Below are positions 57,523 to 64,000 of a DNA stretch of 64,000 nt, piece after piece. Source of the DNA: Actinobacillus suis ATCC 33415. Its GTDB lineage: Bacteria > Pseudomonadota > Gammaproteobacteria > Enterobacterales > Pasteurellaceae. Below the pieces are notes generated by a model. The model was not told the DNA's origin and did no database searches. It was given only the letters and a program-made list of their open reading frames with translations. A program made the position numbers and the translations under genes. Every line of letters begins with the position of its first letter. Position 1 is the first letter of the stretch. Where the stretch lies: positions 124,001 to 188,000 of the forward strand of contig NZ_CP009159.1 of NCBI RefSeq assembly GCF_000739435.1, written 5' to 3'.

Positions 57523-58419
57523 ATGGCAACTCCACAATCCGGCATTACACTAACGCATCGTAAATCGGGCATTTTTATTGAAGCGAATATTTTAAATATT
57601 GAAATGTTTCGTTCTAAAGTTCATACCATTCAGCATCAATTTCAGGAACTTCAACAGCAATTTTCTACGGAAGCATTAGGGCTTACCTTGGCTTTTGGTA
57701 AAGCGCTTTGGAACCAGCTAAAGACTAATTCCGCTGCCGAATTGAAGGATTTTATTGCATTAGGCAAAGCCGAACGAGAGTATGCGCCGGCAACCCAATG
57801 TGATTTTTTAGTGCATATCCAATCTAATCGTCCGGATATTAATTTTTCTATCGCTTTGATGGTGGTGGAACAATTAAAAGAGGTGGCGGAAATTGTGGAA
57901 GAAACCCATGGTTTTCGTTGGGTGGAAGAGCGTGATTTAACCGGCTTTATTGACGGTACTGAGAATCCGCAAACCGATGAAAAACTGCGTGAAGTCGCTT
58001 TAATTGAAGACGGTGAGGATGCCGGTGGTAGTTATGTGTTGAGTCAACGTTATGTTCATCAATTGGCAAAATGGCATAAGATGAACACGGAGCGTCAAGA
58101 ACAAGTGATCGGCAGAACAAAAGCGGACAGTGTTGAGCTTGAGGATGTACCGGAAAATTCTCACGTAGGTCGTGTGGATTTAAAAGAAAATGGTAAAGGT
58201 TTAAAAATTTTACGCCACAGTTTGCCGTACGGTTTAGCGAGCGGCGAGCATGGTCTATATTTTATTGCTTTTGCGAAACGTTTACACAATATCGACCAAC
58301 AGCTTAAAAGTATGTTTGGTGAATTAGACGGCAAAACTGACCGCTTGTTAGGCTTTACTAAGCCGGTTTCTGGTAGTTATTATTTTGCGCCGTCGCTAGA
58401 GCAATTAGCGGCACTCTAA
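57523..58419 (+). CDS. yfeX: DyP-type haem peroxidase (YfeX-like)
   Basis: Cytoplasmic DyP peroxidase of 298 residues (E. coli YfeX 299). GFIDGTENP holds the distal Asp; NSHVGRVDL the proximal His; and ILRHSLPYG the distal Arg. No Tat signal, so unlike EfeB it stays in the cytoplasm. ATG 57523 has GGGA upstream; an earlier start at 57439 would add an unrelated hydrophobic stretch. Divergent from trpE. Confidence 0.88.
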   Translation: MATPQSGITLTHRKSGIFIEANILNIEMFRSKVHTIQHQFQELQQQFSTEALGLTLAFGKALWNQLKTNSAAELKDFIALGKAEREYAPATQCDFLVHIQSNRPDINFSIALMVVEQLKEVAEIVEETHGFRWVEERDLTGFIDGTENPQTDEKLREVALIEDGEDAGGSYVLSQRYVHQLAKWHKMNTERQEQVIGRTKADSVELEDVPENSHVGRVDLKENGKGLKILRHSLPYGLASGEHGLYFIAFAKRLHNIDQQLKSMFGELDGKTDRLLGFTKPVSGSYYFAPSLEQLAAL

Positions 58420-58496
58420 GAACGGTATAATTCTTTAGAGAATATAAGAATGTTGGTGTATAATGCACCAACATTTTTTTCGAAGGATATTACGCT

Positions 58497-59114
58497 ATGA
58501 GCCAATTTTTTTATATTCATCCTGATAACCCTCAGGCACGTTTGATTAATCAAGCGGTAGAAATTATTAAAAATGGTGGCGTTATTATTTATCCGACAGA
58601 TTCAGGTTATGCTTTAGGCTGTGCAATCGGTGAAAAACACGCAATGGATCGCATTGTTGCGATTCGTAAATTGCCTGAAAATCACAATTTTACCTTGGTA
58701 TGTAGTGATTTGTCAGAGCTTTCCACTTACGCATTAGTCACTAATCAATCTTATCGCTTAATCAAAAATAACACCCCAAATCCTTACACCTTTATTTTAC
58801 CGGCAACCAAAGACGTACCGCGTAGATTAATGACTAAGCGTAAGACGATAGGGATTCGTGTACCGGATAATGCGATCGCTTTGGCATTAATTGCAGCGCT
58901 AGGCGAGCCGATTTTATCTTGCTCGTTAATGTTACCTGATACGGAAATTACCGAATCGGATCCGGATGAAATTCGAGAACATTTAGAGCATCGTGTGGAT
59001 TTAATTATCCACGGCGGTTATTTAGGTCAAGAGCCGACAACTGTGATTGATTTAACCGAAGATAGTCCTCGAATTATTCGTGAAGGATCGGGCGATATTA
59101 CGCCTTTTAACTAA
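58497..59114 (+). CDS. yciO: YciO-family TsaC-like protein
   Basis: Protein of 205 residues (E. coli YciO 206). MSQFFYIHPDNPQARLINQA, VIIYPTDSGYALGCAIG and DLIIHGGYLGQEPTTVIDL match YciO closely. It has the YrdC/TsaC fold, which makes threonylcarbamoyl-AMP, but YciO's own role is unclear. Ribosome site AAGGATATT. rluB follows after about 85 bases. Confidence 0.9.
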   Translation: MSQFFYIHPDNPQARLINQAVEIIKNGGVIIYPTDSGYALGCAIGEKHAMDRIVAIRKLPENHNFTLVCSDLSELSTYALVTNQSYRLIKNNTPNPYTFILPATKDVPRRLMTKRKTIGIRVPDNAIALALIAALGEPILSCSLMLPDTEITESDPDEIREHLEHRVDLIIHGGYLGQEPTTVIDLTEDSPRIIREGSGDITPFN

Positions 59115-59198
59115 TCATGTTTTCTCCTATCGTGTATAGGAAAATTGGAGAAATCCATATTTCAGACGCTCGTGAGAGCGACAATTTAAGGAATTTTA

Positions 59199-60272
59199 AT
59201 GACAACATTTCAAAAAAAACCAACTGATAAACGTTCACCGTCTTTTAAACATTCGCAAGGCGAAAAGCGTTTTGATAAACGTAGCGGAGACAAGCGTTCA
59301 TCATCTAGAAAATTTGATGAACAATCTGAAAGACGTGCCCGTCCAACGTCTAAGCCATTAGTAAAAAAATCAGTAAAACCGACCGCTTCTGTTACTGAAA
59401 CAGTAGAAAAAAAAGCGAAAATAGTCGGCGAAAAATTACAGAAAATTTTAGCACGTGCCGGTCAAGGATCTCGCCGTGAATTGGAAGAGATTATTGCAGC
59501 AGGACGTGTGAGCGTTGACGGTAAAATCGCAAGCTTAGGCGATCGTGTACAGGTAAGCAGTGCCACTAAAATTCGTATTGACGGTAATTTAATCAGCTTA
59601 ATTCCGGCACAAAAAGAAATTTGTCGCGTATTGATGTATTACAAACCGGAAGGTGAATTATGTACTCGTTCAGATCCGGAAGGTCGTGCAACGGTATTTG
59701 ATCGCTTACCTCGTTTAACCGGTGCACGTTGGATTGCGGTCGGTCGCTTAGATATTAATACTTCAGGTTTATTACTGTTTACTACAGACGGTGAGTTAGC
59801 GAATCGTTTAATGCACCCGAGCCGTGAAGTAGAGCGTGAATATTCCGTGCGTGTGTTTGGTAATATTGATGAAGCAATGTTACAACGTTTACGCAAAGGT
59901 GTTCAGTTAGAAGACGGTCCGGCAAACTTTAAACAGATTAAAACCGTTGGTGGCACAGGTTTAAACCAATGGTTTGATGTCACTTTAACTGAAGGACGTA
60001 ACCGTGAAGTACGTCGTTTATGGGAATCGCAAGGTGTTGAGGTTAGTCGTTTGATTCGTATTCGTTACGGTAATATCAAATTAGAAAAAGGTTTACCTCG
60101 TGGTGGATGGGAAGAAATGGGCTTAGAGCAAGTAAACTATTTGCGTGAGCTTGTTGGTCTACCGGCAGAAACTGAAACCAAAGTGGATGTGACAAAAAAT
60201 CGTCGTCGCACCAATATTCGCCAAATTCGTAAAGCGGTAAAACAGCATTCTAAATATCGCGCGAAAGTATAA
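59199..60272 (+). CDS. rluB: 23S rRNA pseudouridine-2605 synthase
   Basis: Enzyme of 357 residues. An Arg/Lys/Ser-rich N-terminal extension of about 75 residues is followed by an S4 domain ([19 protein letters not shown]) and the catalytic domain with [19 protein letters not shown] (catalytic Asp). A basic C-terminal tail ends the protein. RluB rather than RluE/RluF because of size and the yciO neighbour. Ribosome site AAGGAA. Confidence 0.9.
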   Translation: MTTFQKKPTDKRSPSFKHSQGEKRFDKRSGDKRSSSRKFDEQSERRARPTSKPLVKKSVKPTASVTETVEKKAKIVGEKLQKILARAGQGSRRELEEIIAAGRVSVDGKIASLGDRVQVSSATKIRIDGNLISLIPAQKEICRVLMYYKPEGELCTRSDPEGRATVFDRLPRLTGARWIAVGRLDINTSGLLLFTTDGELANRLMHPSREVEREYSVRVFGNIDEAMLQRLRKGVQLEDGPANFKQIKTVGGTGLNQWFDVTLTEGRNREVRRLWESQGVEVSRLIRIRYGNIKLEKGLPRGGWEEMGLEQVNYLRELVGLPAETETKVDVTKNRRRTNIRQIRKAVKQHSKYRAKV

Positions 60273-60289
60273 TAAATTAGTAATAAAAG

Positions 60290-60321
60290 AAACGGCCAGA
60301 TTGATAAGAATCAGGCCGTTT
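60290..60321. terminator. Terminator between rluB and metR
   Basis: AAACGGCC/GGCCGTTT (60290-60297 with 60314-60321), an 8-bp stem with a smaller inner ATTG..AAT pairing; T-rich on both sides. Between converging genes. Confidence 0.75.
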
Positions 60322-60343
60322 TCATATTCAGTGCAATTAACGT

Positions 60344-61273
60344 TTAATCTTCTAAAACCATTAACCCCGGTAATGTTGCAAAACTTTGCGATTTTACGGT
60401 ATTGTGGAAATCGTTCAGATAAGCATAGTTTTGATCCGTTTCTCGGTATGCGCCATAAAGATTGCTGTACAGTCCTTGTTGCGTAATCTTTTTTGCAACT
60501 ACATAGCCTCTATCTAAATAAGGTTTTACCGCCCAATAAGGTAAGGTCGCAATTCCTCGTTTACTTGCCACTAATTGAATAATCGCAATAGTCAATTCGC
60601 TAGTTCTACGTGTTGGGCTGATACCCGCTGGGCGTAATACTTTACGTAATAAATCTAACATATCGTCAGGAACCGGATAAGTTATCCACGTCTCATCAAT
60701 AAAGTCTTCTGCTTCCCAAATATCTTTTTGAGCTAAAGGATGATCTTTAGCACAAATGCCAACCATTTCATACGAAAAGAGCGGGCGGTAAATGATCCCT
60801 TCCGTTTGTTCTGCCTCTGCAACGACTGCCCAATCTGCACGATGTGTTAATAATAAGCCTACGGTATCCGTGTGGAAACCGGATACGATATCTAATTCGA
60901 CTAATGGCCAGCTTTGACGGAAAGTATCCATTGCTGGCATTAACCAGTCAAAACAAGTATGGCATTCGACTGCAATTCTTAATTCCCCAACTTCGCCTTG
61001 CTTTACTCGTGCAAGATCGAGCTCAGCTTCTGCAACTTTAGGTAAAATTTCATGGGCTAATTTTACTAAACGATCTCCAGCTGGAGTAAAACGTAAAGGT
61101 TGTGTTTTACGTTCAAATAATGTGAGCTCATATTGATCTTCTAATAATTTTATTTGATGAGAAAGGGCTGATTGTGTCAAGTGGACACGTTTTGCAGCAA
61201 GAGAAACACTGCCGCTTTCTTTTAAAGCGAGTAATGTTTTGAGATGGCGAAGTTCAAGAAAGATGGGTTTCAT
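60344..61273 (-). CDS. metR: LysR-family methionine regulator MetR
   Basis: Regulator of 309 residues. LRHLKTLLALKESGSVSLAA and LTQSALSHQIKLLE form the LysR helix-turn-helix, and VECHTCFDWLMPAMDTFR is a MetR hallmark. MetR with homocysteine activates metE. In E. coli metR lies directly divergent from metE; here a low-GC lipoprotein region intervenes. Ribosome site not evident. Confidence 0.9.
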   Translation of the reverse strand: MKPIFLELRHLKTLLALKESGSVSLAAKRVHLTQSALSHQIKLLEDQYELTLFERKTQPLRFTPAGDRLVKLAHEILPKVAEAELDLARVKQGEVGELRIAVECHTCFDWLMPAMDTFRQSWPLVELDIVSGFHTDTVGLLLTHRADWAVVAEAEQTEGIIYRPLFSYEMVGICAKDHPLAQKDIWEAEDFIDETWITYPVPDDMLDLLRKVLRPAGISPTRRTSELTIAIIQLVASKRGIATLPYWAVKPYLDRGYVVAKKITQQGLYSNLYGAYRETDQNYAYLNDFHNTVKSQSFATLPGLMVLED

Positions 61274-61386
61274 TTACAATTAATAAAGTCTTCAGAAAAT
61301 TAAGTAGTAGGATGAGTATAATATAAATTATTGTTTTAAATAAGTAAATTTTTTTCATTATAATTGAAAGATAAATGATTTAATTT

Positions 61387-61479
61387 ATGGAACTAAATAA
61401 ATTTATATTTGTCTATATAAAGTTTTTTATTATTTGGATGGTGTTTTTTATTATTTTTTTTAGTGGGGAGTTATATTGA
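61387..61479 (+). CDS. Possible 30-residue membrane microprotein
   Basis: A short reading frame (MELNKFIFVYIKFFIIWMVF then ending GELY) could make one membrane helix. There is no convincing ribosome site, and very AT-rich DNA yields such frames by chance. The rest of the 304-base gap 61274-61577 is about 80 percent AT and shows nothing else I can support apart from likely promoter sequences for the lipoprotein. Confidence 0.15.
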   Translation: MELNKFIFVYIKFFIIWMVFFIIFFSGELY

Positions 61480-61577
61480 ATAAATTAAAATAATAATTTA
61501 CATAACTCTAGATTATTTATTTTAACTTATATATACTTTAATAAATTTCTTTATAAGGATATATTAGGAGTGTATAT

Positions 61578-62432
61578 ATGCAAAAAATTTCAAAACTAAG
61601 TTTAACTGTATTAACTGGGCTTGTATTAAGCGCTTGTGGAAGTAGTGGCGGCGGTGACAATAATGATTCATCAAATACTGCTGTAAATGTACCGGTAGCT
61701 GATAATATGCCTCAGCCAACTACTCCTTCTCAGCCAAACAATCCTTCTAATGATAATAATCGAGGCTATACACCGGTAGTAGGAAATATGCCTTCAAATT
61801 CATCAACAGGAACTGTTCTTGTGATATCGAATCAAGACGATGATGTTTTGGAAAAGCGAGTTGAATTACATAATTCAAATACTGAACTCTTAAATGTTGA
61901 AGGTACAGAAATTCGCGTTGGCTATAAAAGTTCGGGTATTTATTCGGGTACTTGGTTAAATATGGGACTTTTAAGTGCCTGCTGTGATAAATATAGCGCA
62001 GTACGTTTTGGGGTTCTCGATAGGAATGGTCCGGAAGTAGACAGTTATATGTTCTATAATGGTTCTCCAACAGCGTCAATGCCAACTAGCGGCACAGCGA
62101 CTTATAATGGTCATGCAATTATTGCCGGTAATACAGTGCAATTTGATGAACATGATTGGTTAAAAGGAACGTCACAATTTAACGTTGATTTCGGTGCGAA
62201 AAAACTGAATGGTTCTTTAAATATTGATACGCTTGAAGCAGTGAATATTACGGCAGATATTTCTGGTAATAGCTTTGCCGGTGCGGCAAATTCAAATAGT
62301 TTCCCAACGAAAGCGAATGTAGAAGGCAAATTCTACGGTGAAAATGCTAAAGAGCTTGGCGGTATGATTAGAGATGTATCTAACATTGGCAGTGATACTT
62401 CTTGGGGCGCGGTATTTGGTGCTAGCCAATAA
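61578..62432 (+). CDS. TbpB-like (Slam-type) surface lipoprotein
   Basis: Protein of 284 residues. A lipoprotein signal ends in the lipobox LSAC (lipid-anchored Cys20), followed by Gly/Ser/Asn/Pro-rich linker to about residue 75. The C-terminal part is beta-rich and closes with KFYGENAKELGGMIRDV and a WGAVFGA strand, the pattern of TbpB/fHbp-type barrels that Slam proteins flip to the surface. Ligand unknown. No slam gene or TonB receptor lies nearby. Very strong ribosome site (AGGAG). Sits between metR and metE in low-GC DNA. Confidence 0.75.
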   Translation: MQKISKLSLTVLTGLVLSACGSSGGGDNNDSSNTAVNVPVADNMPQPTTPSQPNNPSNDNNRGYTPVVGNMPSNSSTGTVLVISNQDDDVLEKRVELHNSNTELLNVEGTEIRVGYKSSGIYSGTWLNMGLLSACCDKYSAVRFGVLDRNGPEVDSYMFYNGSPTASMPTSGTATYNGHAIIAGNTVQFDEHDWLKGTSQFNVDFGAKKLNGSLNIDTLEAVNITADISGNSFAGAANSNSFPTKANVEGKFYGENAKELGGMIRDVSNIGSDTSWGAVFGASQ

Positions 62433-62449
62433 TAGCTAATTAAATGTAT

Positions 62450-62519
62450 AAGCGGTCTAATTTTATTCTTTTTTTGCAACAAAAATGCTTTGCAAATAAT
62501 GAAATAAATTAGGCCGCTT
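62450..62519. terminator. Inverted uptake-signal pair between converging genes
   Basis: Fourteen-base arms (62450-62463 with 62506-62519) with AAGCGGTCTAATTT at one end and AAATTAGGCCGCTT at the other (one G-U). Loop of 42 bases. Confidence 0.6.
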
Positions 62520-62524
62520 TATTT

Positions 62525-62926
62525 TTACTGAGTAGTTTTTGCGCAAACCGTTTCTTTGCCGATTTCTTTTTGCCAACAACTCCAATAACTGTAATGATCC
62601 GCCCATTGCATATTTTCATCTAAAGAAAAGAAGACGGTTTTCGTTTTATCCGGCTCAGGTATTTTGTCCGGCATTTTTTTACTAATTAGCCCGTATTCCG
62701 CACCAGTAATTTCGTATGTTAACTCATAGGCGGAAACATAGAATCGATTATGATTGATGGTAATTTGATCGGTGAAATATTGATTACCATGTACGATTCC
62801 TTGTTCAAGCCGTTCCACATCACATTGTACGCTTTTTAATTTCTTCCCTGTTAATGAATATAAGCATTCATCGGCATAAGCGGTATTAAGTGCTAAAAGA
62901 GCGCAAAGTCCTAGCCATTTTTTCAT
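62525..62926 (-). CDS. Small exported protein with four cysteines, function unknown
   Basis: Protein of 133 residues with a Sec signal peptide (MKKWLGLCALLALNTAYA, cleaved after Ala18). The mature part has cysteines at 21, 35, 117 and 128, so two disulfides are likely. I do not recognise a family. Strong ribosome site (AGGGAGGAAAA). It converges on the lipoprotein gene and is divergent from metE. Confidence 0.65.
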   Translation of the reverse strand: MKKWLGLCALLALNTAYADECLYSLTGKKLKSVQCDVERLEQGIVHGNQYFTDQITINHNRFYVSAYELTYEITGAEYGLISKKMPDKIPEPDKTKTVFFSLDENMQWADHYSYWSCWQKEIGKETVCAKTTQ

Positions 62927-63144
62927 TTTTCCTCCCTAAAAAATGTCTTGAGATATGATTAAGCATAACATAAAGGGCATACTTTATGCGTAATCTATAA
63001 CTTAATTGATTATTAAAAATATTCATAATTAAATTGAAGATTATGAAGTTGCATAATGTTTAAGGTTCTTGCATTATTTTTGACACAGCTTAGCGGATTA
63101 ATCGCTAAGTTAGCTGAATAACAAACAGATCGCAGGAGTGCAGT

Positions 63145-64000
63145 ATGACAACATTACATATCTTAGGTTTCCCACGTGTAGGGGCAAAACGTGAATTAAA
63201 ATTTGCGCAGGAACGCTACTGGCGTAAAGAATTAGCCGAACAAGATTTATTAGATCTGGCAAAAGCGTTACGTGAAAAAAATTGGCAGCATCAAGCGCAA
63301 GCCGATGCGGATTTTGTCACGGTCGGCGATTTTACGTTTTACGATCACATTTTAGATCTACAAGTAGCAACCGGCGCGATACCGGCTCGTTTTGGTTTTG
63401 ACAGCCAAACTCTGAGTCTCGATCAATATTTCCAATTAGCACGTGGTAATAAAGAGCAGTTTGCGATTGAAATGACCAAATGGTTTGATACTAATTACCA
63501 CTATCTTGTACCGGAATTTCAGAAAAATACCACGTTTAAGGCGAATCCTACGCATTATGTGAATCAAATTCGTGAAGCGAAAACTGCCGGACATCAGGTT
63601 AAACCGGTGATCGTCGGCCCGCTAACATTTTTATGGCTAGGTAAAGAAAAAGGTGAAGCCTTTAACCGCTTTGATTTGCTCAAGCAACTTGTGCCGGTTT
63701 ATTTTGAGATTTTAACCGCACTAGCCGCTGAAGGTGTGGAATGGATTCAAATTGATGAACCTGCATTGGCATTAGATTTACCTCAAGAATGGCTTGCGGC
63801 TTATCAAGATGTTTACGCTCAGTTAGCTAAAGTGAATGCGAAGCTATTATTGGCAACTTATTTCGGCTCGGTGGCAGAACACGCTGCTTTATTAAAAGCG
63901 TTGCCGGTAGACGGTTTACACCTTGATCTCGTGCGTGCGCCGGAACAACTCAGTGCATTTGAAGATTATCCGAAAGTGCTTTCTGCCGGTGTGATTGACG
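63145..64000 (+). CDS. metE: Cobalamin-independent methionine synthase, 5' part
   Basis: The first 285 codons of MetE, which passes a methyl group from methyltetrahydropteroyl-triglutamate to homocysteine. [20 protein letters not shown] opens it, and [16 protein letters not shown] and [18 protein letters not shown] belong to the N-terminal barrel. Runs off the right edge (family length about 755). Ribosome site AGGAGTGC before ATG 63145. The 218-base gap upstream has TGAAGATTATGAAG and TGAAGTTGCATAA, weak partial MetR-like half sites. Confidence 0.95.
   Translation, partial: MTTLHILGFPRVGAKRELKFAQERYWRKELAEQDLLDLAKALREKNWQHQAQADADFVTVGDFTFYDHILDLQVATGAIPARFGFDSQTLSLDQYFQLARGNKEQFAIEMTKWFDTNYHYLVPEFQKNTTFKANPTHYVNQIREAKTAGHQVKPVIVGPLTFLWLGKEKGEAFNRFDLLKQLVPVYFEILTALAAEGVEWIQIDEPALALDLPQEWLAAYQDVYAQLAKVNAKLLLATYFGSVAEHAALLKALPVDGLHLDLVRAPEQLSAFEDYPKVLSAGVID

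Noticed and set aside
61578..62432. Lipoprotein as an N-terminal fragment of TbpB
   Set aside because: It is full length for a small single-barrel Slam-type lipoprotein, with an intact lipobox, linker and closing strand. No tbpA follows.
62927..63144. MetJ box or SAM riboswitch before metE
   Set aside because: No AGACGTCT repeats and no recognisable riboswitch core; only weak TGAA half sites.

Overview
The window reads as chromosomal DNA of a Pasteurellaceae bacterium, most likely Actinobacillus pleuropneumoniae or a close relative. The base composition is moderately AT-rich. Codon use favours A/T third positions. The 9-base DNA uptake signal ACAAGCGGT (the Apl/ducreyi-type signal, not the Haemophilus influenzae type AAGTGCGGT) occurs many times, both inside genes and as inverted pairs between genes. 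Gene order also fits: YbfE-FldA-Fur, RodZ-IspG-HisS-YfgM, RpsF-PriB-RpsR-RplI, SerB opposite YtjB. I saw no rRNA or tRNA genes, CRISPR arrays, prophage or insertion sequences. This is almost entirely core metabolism and housekeeping.

Layout. 0-2.3 kb: the end of a TatD-family nuclease gene and a CstA-family transporter. 2.3-17.3 kb: a complete maltose/maltodextrin regulon. MalE-MalF-MalG-MalQ run leftward and MalK-LamB-MalM run rightward from a shared control region holding two MalT boxes and two perfect CRP half-site pairs; MalT follows, and a maltodextrin phosphorylase gene converges on malT. 17.3-24.3 kb: YajQ, SerB, YtjB, IF-1, an HI0933-like flavoprotein, a DsrE-like protein, an NCS2 purine permease and the Usg paralogue of aspartate-semialdehyde dehydrogenase. 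24.3-26.4 kb: a frameshifted YbaK/EbsC gene, then YbfE, flavodoxin and Fur. 26.5-31.8 kb: a seven-MCE-domain LetB-type protein, LuxS and an ABC exporter.

31.8-39.3 kb: redox and small-molecule enzymes (HAD phosphatase, flavin reductase-like protein, UPF0149/SEC-C protein, Gfo/Idh/MocA dehydrogenase, RclA-like flavoprotein). This stretch ends in a LysR regulator divergent from a three-gene YciI / NAD(P)H-quinone-reductase / exported ABM-monooxygenase operon. 39.5-47.9 kb: ArgH, a SulP transporter, the rodZ-ispG-hisS-yfgM cluster and PnuC. 48-51 kb: PurD with a PurR box, and the S6-PriB-S18-L9 operon. 51-57.4 kb: a YdcH-type small protein, a chalcone-isomerase-like periplasmic protein, a TreR-like repressor, a methyltransferase and the trpE-trpG-trpD operon under a Trp-repressor box. 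57.5-64 kb: a YfeX-type DyP peroxidase, YciO, RluB, MetR and the start of MetE. MetR and MetE are separated by a low-GC insert carrying a TbpB-like (Slam-type) surface lipoprotein and a small disulfide-rich exported protein.

System level. The mal block can import maltodextrins (LamB, MalE, MalFGK) and break them down (MalQ, MalP) under MalT and CRP. Recognisable control sites precede argH (ARG-box-like), purD (PurR), trpE (TrpR) and malE/malK. Several intergenic regions carry inverted uptake-signal pairs that form terminator-like hairpins. A second, less familiar repeat family has ends resembling CCACGGAATACACA and, in two copies, encloses an uptake signal. The points most worth a second look are the ybaK frameshift lying exactly on an A-AAA-AAC slippery heptamer, that composite repeat family, the hairpin-rich gap after argH, the mutually exclusive hairpins between malE and malF, and the metR-metE insert. 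I found no clearly new multi-gene system.
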